From NCBI GenBank assembly GCA_003164495.1, contig PLTN01000116.1, positions 65,774 through 122,168 on the forward strand: a DNA stretch of 56,395 bases, given 5' to 3'. The stretch comes from Vulcanimicrobiota bacterium (GTDB lineage: Bacteria > Vulcanimicrobiota > Vulcanimicrobiia > Vulcanimicrobiales > Vulcanimicrobiaceae). Below, piece after piece: positions 1-8,780 of this stretch (positions are counted from its first letter, which is position 1; each line of letters begins with the position of its first letter). Made by a program: the position numbers and the translations under genes. The notes beneath the pieces are model-generated. The model did no database searches. It was not told the DNA's origin and worked only from the letters and a program-made list of their open reading frames with translations.

Positions 1-80
1 ATGATCAAAAGCGGAAGCGCGGCGGCAATCAGGGCGATCCGGTCGACCGGATCCAGCGGCCCCGAGTTACCGGCGTTCAT
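1..80 (-). CDS. N-terminus of a truncated, unidentified membrane or exported protein
   Basis: An ATG on the reverse strand (complement of 78-80) opens a frame that runs off the left edge, giving about 26 residues beginning MNAGNSGPLDPVDRIALIAA. The last visible residues are hydrophobic and could be the start of a transmembrane helix. A GAAGG stretch lies about four bases before the ATG, close for a ribosome binding site. Too little is present to assign a family. The gap to the next forward gene at 199 would be a divergent promoter region. Confidence 0.4.
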   Translation of the reverse strand, partial: MNAGNSGPLDPVDRIALIAAALPLLI

Positions 81-198
81 GGCCTTCAGACTACCGGTTG
101 CTTCGTCACCATTCCCGCGGCCGGGACGGCGGTCACAAATGCGTTAAGCATGCTTGCTTCCCAAGCACCTGGGACCGGCGAAGTGGTATATTGAGCCC

Positions 199-708
199 AT
201 GAGCGGCATTTCTTCGATTACGTCGGGTTCGTCGAGCTCGCTTCCGAACGGCGGCCTGTCTTCCGTCGGCGCTTCCCTGCTCAACAGCGGTACTGCCCCG
301 GACCCGGTTCCCAGCGCCGCATCGGCGACGTCCGATTCGAAAACGATTTCGCCGTATCAAGCGCAGTACTTGAGCCTGCAGGCATACGACACCCAAGAGC
401 TGCTCTACGCATCGTTCCTGTCGCCCGCGGCAAGCCTCGCCAACACCGATTCGGTCCTCGAACAGGCTGCAGCGCTGCTGGGCACCCCCGGCCAACCCGC
501 GACGTCAGCCACGAGCTCGGCTTCGACGACCACGCAGGGATCGTCCACGACGGAGGGGTCGACGTCGACCTCATCGGCGTCGAGTTCGCTGCCGAACCTT
601 CCGTCGGTCGCCTCGATTCTCGCCGCAAGCGACGACGAAGCGCAACAGACGCTCAACGCCTATGCGAACGCGCCGGTCGGTTCGTCGATCCTCGACTACC
701 AAGCCTAG
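199..708 (+). CDS. Hypothetical Ser/Ala/Thr-rich protein
   Basis: A 169-residue protein with no signal peptide or transmembrane segment. Residues 1-35 and about 105-145 are runs of Ser, Thr, Gly and Ala. The middle (YQAQYLSLQAYDTQELLYAS) looks like a short amphipathic helix. I do not recognise a family. I chose ATG 199 over the frame opening at 154 because the sequence between would add an unlikely leader. TATATT lies a few bases upstream of 199, so the message might be almost leaderless. A hairpin with a T-run at 739-773 closes the unit. Low-complexity helical proteins of this kind occur among secreted flagellar or type III accessory proteins, and motA/motB lie nearby on the other strand, but that link is only inference. 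Confidence 0.55.
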   Translation: MSGISSITSGSSSSLPNGGLSSVGASLLNSGTAPDPVPSAASATSDSKTISPYQAQYLSLQAYDTQELLYASFLSPAASLANTDSVLEQAAALLGTPGQPATSATSSASTTTQGSSTTEGSTSTSSASSSLPNLPSVASILAASDDEAQQTLNAYANAPVGSSILDYQA

Positions 709-738
709 CGGGTATCCTTCGAGCGGCTCAGGAGACGC

Positions 739-773
739 AAGCTCGCGGCGACGTTGGTCACCGCGAGCTTTTT
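739..773 (+). terminator. Rho-independent terminator after the Ser-rich gene
   Basis: A 10-bp perfect stem (739-748 AAGCTCGCGG with 761-770 CCGCGAGCTT), a 12-nt loop and a run of five T at 769-773. It sits 30 bases after the stop of the forward gene and just beyond the 3' end of the reverse gene ending at 781, so it may serve both directions. Confidence 0.75.
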
Positions 774-780
774 CGTGTCC

Positions 781-1410
781 TTAGTGGTGGCGGTCGCCGC
801 CGCGCTGCGGGCCGCCGTAGTGCTGCTGCGGCGCGCGCGTCACGCCGTGCGGAACGTAGCCGCCGCGCTCGGGCGGTGCGACGTAGTTGCGGCCCTGGTA
901 GGCACCGCCGCGGTAGTAGCTGTTCACGCGCACGTTGTTGTAGACGCGTGCTCCGCCGATGAAGCGATAGCCGCCCCCGAACCCGCCGCCGTGCCACCAG
1001 CCGGGATTACCGAAGAAGAAGCCGAGGCTGATGCTCGGACCGTAGTAGTTCCACGGATGGCCCGAATAGTACGGGATTCCCGAATAGAACTGGTACGGCG
1101 TGTCGACTTCGTTCGCGGCGAAATAATCGCCCGCGTTGTAGCCCATGATGCTCACGACCATCCCCGGAGCCAGCGTCAGCCCGGTTGGATTGATGATCGT
1201 TCCTTGATGCAGCTGGACGTTGTCGACGTAGCCCTTTTCATCGCGAACCTGGAGGGAGTACGCGCCGTCGAAGGTCAGGATCCGGCCGTGAATGTTCGCG
1301 TCGCCGTCCTGTGCGGGGCCGGCCGCGTAGGATGGTGCGATCTGCGCGTTTGCCGCTAACGGAGCGGCGAGGAAGAGTGCCGCGATAATGGCGGCGATGA
1401 GTCTAGTCAT
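781..1410 (-). CDS. Secreted Gly/Tyr/His-rich protein with a small beta domain
   Basis: A 209-residue exported protein. Residues 1-22 form a clear Sec signal peptide (basic start, hydrophobic core, cleavage after ANA). Residues 30-95 look like a small beta-barrel or OB-like domain (HGRILTFDGAYSLQVRDEKG, then APGMVVSIMG). From about residue 105 the sequence turns into a Gly, Tyr, Trp, Asn and Arg-rich low-complexity tail (GGGFGGGYRFIGGARVYNN) ending in RHH. Such tails are common in surface or envelope-associated proteins. No enzymatic motif is visible. It lies downstream of motB on the same strand, about 50 bases away. The function is unknown. Confidence 0.65.
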   Translation of the reverse strand: MTRLIAAIIAALFLAAPLAANAQIAPSYAAGPAQDGDANIHGRILTFDGAYSLQVRDEKGYVDNVQLHQGTIINPTGLTLAPGMVVSIMGYNAGDYFAANEVDTPYQFYSGIPYYSGHPWNYYGPSISLGFFFGNPGWWHGGGFGGGYRFIGGARVYNNVRVNSYYRGGAYQGRNYVAPPERGGYVPHGVTRAPQQHYGGPQRGGDRHH

Positions 1411-1461
1411 AATGTCTTCGGAACGTACCCACTTTTCGGAAAGGTGCGCTTCTCATCAAAA

Positions 1462-2553
1462 TCAAGTTTTCGCCGGCGACGGTTGCGGGGCCGGGGAACC
1501 GCTCGCTTCCGGAGCTGGGGTTTCGCTGGGAGTCTGCTGTCCGTCCCGCAGGAAATTCTGCTCGGCTTGCGCGTTGAGCACGACGATGCTGATGCGCCGG
1601 TTGGCGGGATTGGTCGGATCGTTTTTCAGGAACGGTAACGCGTCGGCCAGCCCGCGGATCTGCAAGACCTTGTTCGCGCGCATGCCGCCGGTGAGCAATT
1701 CCCGCCGCGCCGCGTTGGCGCGCTCGCTCGAAAGCTCCCAGTTGGAATAGCCGTCGAGCATCCCGTGATAGGGCAGCGCATCGGTGTGGCCGGCGATCGA
1801 GATGTGATTGGGCACATTGTTGAGCGCCGGCGCGATCTGATCGAGGATGTCCTTGGTGTAGCTCTTGAGCACCGCGTCGCCCTTGTCGAACATCGGGCGG
1901 TTTTGGTTGTCGATGATCTGAATGCGCAGGCCTTCGCTCGTGATGTCGATCTTGATCTGATTCTTGAACGCTTTGAGTTTCGGGCTCTGCTCGATCAGCG
2001 TATCGAGTTTCGTCTTGAGGCTCTGCAGTTGGTCCTCTTCGTCCTTGCGCCGCGCTTGGTCGTCTTCTTTTTCGGTTTGCGGTGCGGTGGTCGCCGTGAC
2101 GCCGGGTCCCTGTGTGAACAGCGCTTTTAGTGGACGGTTGAAGTAATCGGCGATGCCCTGCAGATCGCCCTGATTCGTCGACGAGAGGAGCCACATCAAC
2201 AGAAAGAACGCCATCATCGCGGTGACGAAGTCGGCGTAGGCGATCTTCCACGAGCCGCCGTGCGCGTCGCCGTGGCCGCCTTTCTTCTTGCGGCGGATGA
2301 CGATCGTCGGCGCGCGCACGTGCGTGAGCGAAGCCGCGGTCGTGCCCGACACGAATGTCTTCGGTCCGTGTTTGGCGGCTCGGTCCTCGGCGTCGGTATC
2401 GCGCGGAGCACCGGACGTCGCTTCTCCGGAGGTTGCTTCGCCGGGTACGTCGGTGTCGGCGATGCCGTCTCCGGCAACGCTCTCGGCTTGCGAGTCGTGC
2501 GGCTGCGGATCGCGCTGTTCTTCGTCCGGATGCTCTCCCGGGCGGTCGTCCAC
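1462..2553 (-). CDS. motB: Flagellar motor stator protein MotB
   Basis: MotB anchors the proton-driven stator to peptidoglycan and carries the proton-binding aspartate. The single transmembrane helix is at residues 102-124 (KIAYADFVTAMMAFFLLMWL), with the conserved Asp at 108. The C-terminal OmpA-like domain is present (GHTDALPYHGMLDGYSNWELS, then LSSERANAARR and NRRISIVVLN). From GTG 2553 the protein is 363 residues, with about 100 residues before the helix instead of the usual 20-30. This extension is acidic and Ala/Thr/Asp-rich. An internal GTG at 2319 would give a normal N-terminus (RAPTIVIRRKKKGGHG) but has no Shine-Dalgarno sequence. The 2553 start lies 9 bases after the motA stop, which favours translational coupling. 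Pairing with motA is certain. Confidence 0.93.
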   Translation of the reverse strand: MDDRPGEHPDEEQRDPQPHDSQAESVAGDGIADTDVPGEATSGEATSGAPRDTDAEDRAAKHGPKTFVSGTTAASLTHVRAPTIVIRRKKKGGHGDAHGGSWKIAYADFVTAMMAFFLLMWLLSSTNQGDLQGIADYFNRPLKALFTQGPGVTATTAPQTEKEDDQARRKDEEDQLQSLKTKLDTLIEQSPKLKAFKNQIKIDITSEGLRIQIIDNQNRPMFDKGDAVLKSYTKDILDQIAPALNNVPNHISIAGHTDALPYHGMLDGYSNWELSSERANAARRELLTGGMRANKVLQIRGLADALPFLKNDPTNPANRRISIVVLNAQAEQNFLRDGQQTPSETPAPEASGSPAPQPSPAKT

Positions 2554-2562
2554 GGGTACCGC

Positions 2563-3468
2563 CTACGCCGGGGTCGGCACGGCGTCGGGGGCACCATCCG
2601 CCGCTGCCGGTTTTTCCTTGGTCGCGCGAACGGCGTCCTCGAGTTCGTCGAAACTCGGCCGGTCGACCGAGAACACGACCTTGCGCCCGAATTCCACCGC
2701 AACGGTCGGTGAGTAGCCGCTCATCGATGCGAGCAGCACCGATTTGACGCACTCGAACTTCTTGGCTTCTTCTTGCGAGTTCGCTTCGATCAAGCTCGCG
2801 AGCGGCCCGATGAAACCATAGCCGAGCAGGATGCCGAGGAATGTACCGACCAGCGCGGCCGCGACCATCTCGCCGAGCACTTTGGGCGGCGCACCGACCG
2901 AGCCCATCGTGTGTACGACGCCCATGACGGCCGCCACGATACCGAATGCGGGCATCGCGTCGGCGATGCGCTGGATCGCGGTCGCCGGTATCGCCGCTTC
3001 GGCATGGTGTGTGTCGAGCTCGGCGTCCATCAGCTCTTGGATCTCGAGCACGTTGAGGTTGCCGCTGAGCATCATGCGCAAGTAGTCGTTGATGAACTCG
3101 AGCAAGTGGACGTCGTCTTTGACGCTCGGATATTTTGTGTAGATCGGGCTTGCTTCGGGATCGTTGACGTCGGATTCGAGCGCCAGCAGGCCCTCTTGAC
3201 GCGCTTTCTGCAGCAGTTCGTAGAGCAGCGCGATGAGCTGCAGATACTTTTCTTTCGAGTAGTCTTTGCTCTTGAAACACGCCGGCACGGCTTTGAGCAC
3301 GGAGCGCAGCGTCTTCGGTGGGTTGCTGACGACGAATGCGCCGGCGGCGGCGCCCGCGATGCACATGAATTCGAACGGTTGCAGCAACGCCAATATGTGG
3401 CCGCCGCCGAGGACGAAACTGCCGAAGACGCAGATGGTTACGACCACCCACCCGATGATGATCAGCAC
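2563..3468 (-). CDS. motA: Flagellar motor stator protein MotA
   Basis: MotA forms the ion channel with MotB and contacts the rotor. The 301-residue protein has the four expected membrane helices (about 4-24, 33-47, 172-192 and 205-226) and a large cytoplasmic loop between helices 2 and 3. The third helix carries AMPAFGIVAAVMGVVHTMGS and the fourth VGTFLGILLGYGFIGPLAS, both typical of the family. A short Ala/Pro-rich tail follows residue 285. I place the start at GTG 3468, five bases before the stop of the upstream DHH gene. The larger open frame reaching 4161 is an overlap artefact. No other flagellar gene is visible in the window. Confidence 0.93.
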   Translation of the reverse strand: MLIIIGWVVVTICVFGSFVLGGGHILALLQPFEFMCIAGAAAGAFVVSNPPKTLRSVLKAVPACFKSKDYSKEKYLQLIALLYELLQKARQEGLLALESDVNDPEASPIYTKYPSVKDDVHLLEFINDYLRMMLSGNLNVLEIQELMDAELDTHHAEAAIPATAIQRIADAMPAFGIVAAVMGVVHTMGSVGAPPKVLGEMVAAALVGTFLGILLGYGFIGPLASLIEANSQEEAKKFECVKSVLLASMSGYSPTVAVEFGRKVVFSVDRPSFDELEDAVRATKEKPAAADGAPDAVPTPA

Positions 3469-3473
3469 GCGTC

Positions 3474-4370
3474 TCAGCCGTTCTTTTTGAGAACTTGAAT
3501 AATCTCGCCCAACACGCGGTCGGCATCTGCCGGCGCTGGTTGACACGTGCCGGCGCCGAAGTGGCCGCCGCCGCCGTAGTGATCCATCAGCGAACCGACG
3601 CTGGTCTTGCAGGTCCGGTTGAAGATGCTGTGTCCGACTTGAATGCTGTTGAATGCGTTGTTGGCGCCGTCCGCGATGCGCACCGAGACGTTCGCTTCGG
3701 GGAAGAGCGTATAGATGAAGAAGCGGTTGCCGAGCGGCGCATCCTTGAGTCCGCGCACGTCGGAGACGATCACGTTGCCGTCGGCGCGGCTCGTTTCGAT
3801 CAAGTGTTCCATGAACGACCACTGCTGATCGCGCAGGATGGCAACGCGTTCGGCAACTTGCGGATCGGCCAGCACCGCGTCGGGATCGTTCGGATTCGCC
3901 TTGACGAGGTCGAGGACGTGTTTGAAGTAATCGCGGTAGCGCGCCATGCCGGTGCGCGGATCGAGCGTGTAGCCGACGAGGATCCAGCCCTTCGGATCGG
4001 TGACGTCTTCGGGCTCGAGGTCGGCGGAGTCGAGCCGGTCGGTCTGACGCAGCAGCTCGGTGTACGCGCTGAAGTCGGCGTCCGGATAGTGCCCCGCGAC
4101 GACGCGCGCGGCGCTCGGCGCGGTGGCTTGGAAGCCGCCCTTCGTTTCGCCCTCTTTCCACTCGTCGGTCTGGCTCGCGTGATGATCGAAGATCATCCCG
4201 GCGCGCGGATCGTGCGGCAAGTTCGCGAGAACGTCGTTGGAGGTGATGTCGACCTTCCCGTCCTGCACATCCTTGGGATGCACAAGCATCACATCATCGA
4301 TCGTCTCGACCTGCGAGAGGAGTACCGCGCACGTCAGGCCGTCCAGATCAGCACGGGTAATAAGGCGCAT
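3474..4370 (-). CDS. DHH/DHHA1 family phosphoesterase-like protein
   Basis: A 298-residue protein of the DHH superfamily (exopolyphosphatase, NrnA-like oligoribonuclease and relatives). Motifs seen are RADLDGLTCAVLL at residues 6-18, DHH at 62-64 inside FDHHAS, and the C-terminal glycine motif GGGGHFGAGT at about 266-275, which in DHHA1 proteins binds substrate. The N-terminal DHD motif is reduced to a single Asp-Leu-Asp, so metal coordination may differ from classical members. The ATG at 4370 has a good GGAGG ribosome site. motA starts five bases after its stop, so the three genes probably form one transcript. The substrate (nano-RNA, cyclic dinucleotide product or polyphosphate) cannot be told from sequence. 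Confidence 0.8.
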   Translation of the reverse strand: MRLITRADLDGLTCAVLLSQVETIDDVMLVHPKDVQDGKVDITSNDVLANLPHDPRAGMIFDHHASQTDEWKEGETKGGFQATAPSAARVVAGHYPDADFSAYTELLRQTDRLDSADLEPEDVTDPKGWILVGYTLDPRTGMARYRDYFKHVLDLVKANPNDPDAVLADPQVAERVAILRDQQWSFMEHLIETSRADGNVIVSDVRGLKDAPLGNRFFIYTLFPEANVSVRIADGANNAFNSIQVGHSIFNRTCKTSVGSLMDHYGGGGHFGAGTCQPAPADADRVLGEIIQVLKKNG

Positions 4371-4437
4371 GGTTCCTCCAGGGAAATGAGGCGGGAAGGG
4401 CTTGGTCGTTCACCGTTCGGCCCGCCGAACCCCGCGC

Positions 4438-4731
4438 TTAGGAAGCGCTGGGGCGGAGGTACCAGTCGACGTTCAGGTGATCGGAGCTGAGGTGCTCCAA
4501 GCGCCGTTTCACCACGTCGGCGACGCGGTCCAAACCGGCGCGCGTCGTCGCGAAGGCGTCCAGCCGCAAGCCCTCGGGCCACGCGTGCAGGTCGCAGATG
4601 CCGTCGGGCAGCTCGACGGTACCCGCCTCGGCCGACCATTCGGCGGTGAACTCGAGGCCGAGCTCCTTGGTGACATGGGCCGCGACCGCTGAAGGGTGGT
4701 CGGTCAGAACGAGCGCCTGCGCGTGAAACAT
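4438..4731 (-). CDS. DUF2218 family small protein
   Basis: A 97-residue soluble protein resembling the DUF2218 family: N-terminal helix with HPSAVAAHVTKELG, a beta section (ICDLHAWPEGLRLDAFA) and a C-terminal helix (RVADVVKRRLEHLSS) ending in LNVDWY. The function of the family is unknown. Members often sit near metal-uptake or redox genes. Here it lies 9 bases downstream of the cysteine synthase stop, on the same strand, and so is probably cotranscribed with it. Confidence 0.7.
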   Translation of the reverse strand: MFHAQALVLTDHPSAVAAHVTKELGLEFTAEWSAEAGTVELPDGICDLHAWPEGLRLDAFATTRAGLDRVADVVKRRLEHLSSDHLNVDWYLRPSAS

Positions 4732-4740
4732 GCGGGTTAG

Positions 4741-5736
4741 TTAGAGAAACGAGAGGTCTTTGGCCTGCGGAACGACGTCGTTCTCTTTCAGCCAGGCCGC
4801 GTTGTAGATGCGCGAACGATAGCGATCGCCGCCGTCGCAGAGGACGGTCACGACGCGGCTGCCGGCCGGGAGCGTCGCGGCGTAGCGGGCCGCTCCGGCC
4901 ACGTTGAGGGCCGCCGACCCGCCGACGAATAGCCCGGTCTCGCGCAGCAGCCAGTGCGCCATCTCGACCATCGTGCGATCGTCGACGCGCACGGCATCGT
5001 CGACCGGCGCGCCCGTGAAGTTCGCCGTCAACCGTTTGATGCCGATCCCCTCGGCGTTCGAGTCGCCCTCGGCTTCGAGCTTGCCGTGCTTGACGTAATT
5101 GTAGAGCGCCGAGCCGTACGGATCGCAGAGCACGACCTGGATCTTCGGGTCGTGCGCCTTGAGTGCGCGGCCGGTACCGGCGAGCGTGCCGCCCGTGCCG
5201 GCGGCGGCGACGAAGGCATCGAGTTTACCGTCCATCTGGGCGACGATCTCGGGGCCGGTCGTGCGTTCGTGCGTGTCGCGGTTGACCGTGTTCTCGAATT
5301 GGTTCGCCCAGACGGCGCCGGGGATCGATTCGGCGATGCGCCGCGCCGCGTGATAGTAGTTGGCATCGTTGGTGAACGGCGCCGCTTCGACGACGCGCAA
5401 GTCCGCGCCGAACGTGCGCAGCAGTTCGTACTTCTCCGGCGCTTGATCGTCGGGCATGACGATGATCGTGCGATAGCCGCGCGCGTTCCCCACCAGCGTC
5501 AAACCGATGCCGGTGTTGCCGGCCGTGCCTTCGACCACGATGCCGTCGGCTTTGAGCAAACCGCGCCGCTCGAAGTCTTCGATGATCCCCAGTGCTGCGC
5601 GATCCTTCACCGAGCCGCCGGGATTGAGGTGTTCGGCTTTGCCGAAGATATCGCGGCCGACGTGGGCCGAGAGCTTCGAGAGTCGGATCAGCGGCGTGTT
5701 GCCGATCGCGCCGCTGAAACCGTCGACGGCCTTCAT
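4741..5736 (-). CDS. cysK: Cysteine synthase A-type PLP enzyme
   Basis: A fold-type II PLP enzyme, 331 residues, expected to make cysteine from O-acetylserine and sulfide. The PLP lysine is K44 in NPGGSVKDRAA. The substrate loop TAGNTGIGLT is at 71-80, and the phosphate-binding glycine loop GTGGTLAGTGRAL is present near 180. The C-terminus (CDGGDRYRSRIYNAAWL) matches cysteine synthase A members. A related beta-substituting enzyme, such as a cystathionine beta-synthase without its CBS domains, is possible. The start overlaps the stop of the upstream exported-protein gene by four bases, so translation is probably coupled. A cystathionine gamma-synthase at 40577 suggests full transsulfuration capacity in this genome. 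Confidence 0.85.
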   Translation of the reverse strand: MKAVDGFSGAIGNTPLIRLSKLSAHVGRDIFGKAEHLNPGGSVKDRAALGIIEDFERRGLLKADGIVVEGTAGNTGIGLTLVGNARGYRTIIVMPDDQAPEKYELLRTFGADLRVVEAAPFTNDANYYHAARRIAESIPGAVWANQFENTVNRDTHERTTGPEIVAQMDGKLDAFVAAAGTGGTLAGTGRALKAHDPKIQVVLCDPYGSALYNYVKHGKLEAEGDSNAEGIGIKRLTANFTGAPVDDAVRVDDRTMVEMAHWLLRETGLFVGGSAALNVAGAARYAATLPAGSRVVTVLCDGGDRYRSRIYNAAWLKENDVVPQAKDLSFL

Positions 5737-6314
5737 GCCGGTTGCGGGAGATCGGACAGCAATTTCAGCTTGACGATCGTTCCCGGTTTGATCGTGATGT
5801 CGGACTTCATCGCCGAGACGATCGCGAACCCGGCAGCTGCGCCGCCGAGCGTTCCGCCGCCCACGTGTGTCTTCTTCGAGACAACGTGTCCGACCACGGC
5901 CGAGCCGATGATGATCCCCATATCGCGGATGTGATGCGTCTTGGGTTCGAATGCCGATACGTTCTTCACCGCCACCGAGACCGGTTCGGTGCGCCCGTCG
6001 GCGAACTTGATGTCGTCGAAGATCACGCTCATCGAGGCCTTGCGTGTCGGCGATGCGGCAACGACGTCCTCGAGATGGCCTTCGATCGTTGCGCCGTGCA
6101 GTTCGGGATGGTGCACGAAGAGCAAGTCGGTTTCGGTCATCGCGAAGGGATCGCCGGAGTTCGAGGTCTTCGAACTCATCGACGTGAGCACGCGCACGTC
6201 GACCTCGGAACCTTTCTTGGTCAAGGGCGCCGACTGCGCTCCGGCTAGCCCCGCGCAGAGTGCTGCGAGAACGGCGCCGGCGGCCAGCGTGCGAAGCGAG
6301 TTGCGGATTTTCAT
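5733..6314 (-). CDS. Exported protein with glycine-zipper-like segment
   Basis: A 193-residue protein with a Sec signal peptide (residues 1-26, cleavage near AGAQS). The mature part starts with a beta-rich region that resembles surface-presentation proteins. Around residues 138-170 is a glycine-rich hydrophobic stretch (GIIIGSAVVGHVV, GGGTLGGAAAGFAIVSA) that could insert in a membrane. The end (ITIKPGTIVKLKLLSDLP) is like the C-terminal strand of conjugation or biofilm-related beta domains. I cannot name a family. It is the first gene of a likely operon with cysK and DUF2218, and is divergent from the binding-protein gene at 6371. Confidence 0.6.
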   Translation of the reverse strand: MKIRNSLRTLAAGAVLAALCAGLAGAQSAPLTKKGSEVDVRVLTSMSSKTSNSGDPFAMTETDLLFVHHPELHGATIEGHLEDVVAASPTRKASMSVIFDDIKFADGRTEPVSVAVKNVSAFEPKTHHIRDMGIIIGSAVVGHVVSKKTHVGGGTLGGAAAGFAIVSAMKSDITIKPGTIVKLKLLSDLPQPA

Positions 6315-6370
6315 GAGGTCCCGGCCTTCGTCAAAGAGAAACCGAGTCCGTCCAGAGGGGTTGGAGTTCT

Positions 6371-7555
6371 ATGATCGATACCGTCGTCCGCGCGCTCGCC
6401 GCCACCGTGGCTTTCACCGTCTTGGCGGGTCTCGGTGGAGCGTCGGCGCAGCAGCCGCCGTTGCGCATCGGCGTGATCTACAGCTACAGCGGCGCGCCGC
6501 CGATTAGCGGGAAGCTCTTCGATAGCGGCATCGATCTGTACATGAAGCAACACGGCGACGTCGTTGCGGGCCGCAAGATCGAAGTGATCCGCCGCGACGA
6601 CACGGGCCTGGCCCCGGATGTCGCACGCCGGGTGGCGACCGACCTGATCGTGCAAGATCACGTGGACGCGTTGCTCGGTCTCTTGCTCACGCCGAACGCG
6701 ATCTCGGTCGAGAGCGTGTCCGCTGCGGCGAAAAAGCCGGTCCTGATCGTGAACGCGGCCTCGTCGCACATTCTCGAGCGCGATCCGTACGCCGTGCGCT
6801 TCGGTTACTCGATGCCGCAGCTCACGCAACCGCTGGCGCAGTGGGCCGCGAGCCACGGCATCAAGACGGCGTTCATCCTCTATCAGAACTACGGGCCGGG
6901 CGTCGACGCGTCGACCGCCTTCACGAAGTCGTTCACGGCGACCGGCGGAACGATCCTCGATACGGTTGCTTTCCCGGTCGGCACGATGGACTTCTCAGCC
7001 TACATCCAGCGCATCAAAGATGCGAAGCCGCAAGCCGTCTACGCGTTCATCAACGGCGGCGGCAGCGGACCGCAATTCGTGCAAGCCGCCGATCTGGCCG
7101 GCTTCAAAAAAGCCGGTATCACGATCCTCGCGGCCAACGACCTGATCGCGGTCAACGAATTGAAGTTGGCCAACGCGTTCAGCGTCGACTTGATCCAAGC
7201 GATGGACTACACGCCCTCGCATCCCAGCGCGACCAATCGCGCGTTCGTCAAATCGTACGATGCGCTACTGAACAATCAGCTGGTTCCGGACTTCCTGGCC
7301 GTCGCGACCTACGATTCGATGGCCGCGATCTACAAAGCCGTCGCCGAACAGAACGGAAACCTCGATCCCGACAAGACGATGGCGCTGTTCGCCGGGATGA
7401 AGCTCGATAGCCCGCGCGGCCCGATCGCCATCGATCCGAAGACGCGCGACATCGTCGAGAACATCTACGTGCGGCGCGTCGCCAGTCAAGGCGGCACGAC
7501 GCATATGACCGAGATTCAAACCTACCCGATGGTTCACGATCCGACCGAAGAATGA
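6371..7555 (+). CDS. LivK-type periplasmic substrate-binding protein
   Basis: A 394-residue type I periplasmic binding protein of the branched-chain amino acid/amide (Leu/Ile/Val) family. The signal peptide covers residues 1-26 (cleavage after ASA). The mature protein starts PPLRIGVIYSYSG, typical of this fold, and the hinge region YGPGVDAS is present. Relatives in aromatic-degrading bacteria bind aromatic acids, and the next gene is a Rieske oxygenase. No LivHMGF permease or ATPase genes lie in the window, so the transporter partner must be elsewhere. The ATG at 6371 has a GGAG about six bases upstream. Confidence 0.85.
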   Translation: MIDTVVRALAATVAFTVLAGLGGASAQQPPLRIGVIYSYSGAPPISGKLFDSGIDLYMKQHGDVVAGRKIEVIRRDDTGLAPDVARRVATDLIVQDHVDALLGLLLTPNAISVESVSAAAKKPVLIVNAASSHILERDPYAVRFGYSMPQLTQPLAQWAASHGIKTAFILYQNYGPGVDASTAFTKSFTATGGTILDTVAFPVGTMDFSAYIQRIKDAKPQAVYAFINGGGSGPQFVQAADLAGFKKAGITILAANDLIAVNELKLANAFSVDLIQAMDYTPSHPSATNRAFVKSYDALLNNQLVPDFLAVATYDSMAAIYKAVAEQNGNLDPDKTMALFAGMKLDSPRGPIAIDPKTRDIVENIYVRRVASQGGTTHMTEIQTYPMVHDPTEE

Positions 7556-7576
7556 TGGCGCAGAGCGGAGGCCACG

Positions 7577-8778
7577 ATGCTCACCACGGCTGAAAACGAA
7601 CTGATCACCCGCACCTGTTCCGCGACGCCCGGCGGCGCGTTCTTGCGCCGCTTCTGGTTTCCGGTCCTCACGTCGGACGATCTCAAACCCGGCGGTGCGC
7701 CGCAGCGCGTGCGCTTGCTGGGCGAAGACCTGGTTGCGTTTCGCGGCAGTGACGGCCGCGTCGGGCTGCTCGACGAAGCATGTCCGCACCGGCGCGCGAG
7801 CCTCGCCCTCGCGCGCAACGAAGATTGCGCGTTGCGGTGCCTCTTTCACGGCTGGCAGATGGACGTCGACGGCAACGTGATCGACGTGCCGTCCGAACTC
7901 GCCGGCGCGCGCTTTACGACCAAGGTGAAGACGCGCAGCTACGTCGCGCGGGAAGTGGCGGGCGTGATCTGGGCGTTCATCGGGACGGGCGAACCGAGTC
8001 AATTCCCGTCGTACGGGTATCAGCAGCTTCCGCTCGAGCAGATTCGCATCACGCGCGGGATCGTGCGCTGCAACTGGGTACAGATCGTCGAAGGCTTTCT
8101 CGACTCATCGCACATCTCGCACTTGCACGCGTCGAACGAATCCGATCCCGAGTATAAGAAGATGAAGATGGCCGACGGTGCGCCGCGCTTCGACGTCGAG
8201 ACGACGCCCTATGGCCTCTATGCCGCCGCGATTCGCAATATCGGGGGCGGGCAACGCTACACGCGCGTGACCGAGTTCGTGATGCCGGGCGCGGGCTTCA
8301 TCCCCGGCACGCGCGCGCCGGGGCCGGCATACGATGCTTATCCGGAAGTCGTGATCCTGAGCGTGCCGGTCGACGACGTGACGACCGTGCAGTGGTGGAT
8401 CCGCTACACGCGGCGTGCCGAAGACGCGGGCAACCTGTTCGGCGGCGGCTGGGTGCAGCGCTCGGAGGCGGATACCCTGTGGGGCCAGGATCGCGAGAAG
8501 ATGGCGGCCGGCCACGCGACCGGCCTCGCCTCGCTTCCGATGGAAGGGCCGAGAGTCAGGGTGCGATCGCCGACCGCTCGCGCGAGTATCTCGGGTCCAG
8601 CGACTCCGTCATCGCCCGCTACCGCCGGTTGCTGATCGAACAGATCCGCGCGTACGCGGCCGGCAAGGTCCCTCCGTCCCTAGCCGGTGACCTTCCTTAC
8701 AAGACCCGCCGAGCCCACGGCGTGATCCACCCCGAATCCCTCGACTGGCGCGAAGCGATCGCCCTCCAAACCGCATGA
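7577..8778 (+). CDS. Rieske oxygenase alpha subunit (phthalate 4,5-dioxygenase type), interrupted by a frameshift
   Basis: Ring-hydroxylating oxygenase alpha subunit resembling phthalate 4,5-dioxygenase. The Rieske cluster is ligated by C69-P-H71 and C88-x2-H91. The mononuclear iron motif EGFLDSSHISHLH has the family's D-x2-H-x4-H spacing. The reading frame beginning at ATG 7577 leaves the family near base 8550 and stops at 8635. From 8551 the -1 frame restores a family-like ending (SQGAIADRSREYLGSSD, then an IEQIRAYAAGKVP helix) up to the stop at 8778. One missing base in the G/C run at 8546-8551 explains it. It could be a real lesion or an assembly error. No reductase component is nearby. 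It follows the binding-protein gene by 21 bases. Confidence 0.82.
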
Positions 8779-8780
8779 CT

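Noticed and set aside
1403..3526. A 707-residue reading frame on the reverse strand
   Set aside because: It is an Arg/Pro-rich shadow frame overlapping motA and motB, which have clear family motifs.
4415..4430. Terminator between the DHH and DUF2218 genes
   Set aside because: Six-base-pair stem (GTTCGG/CCGAAC) without a T-run on either strand; too weak to call.
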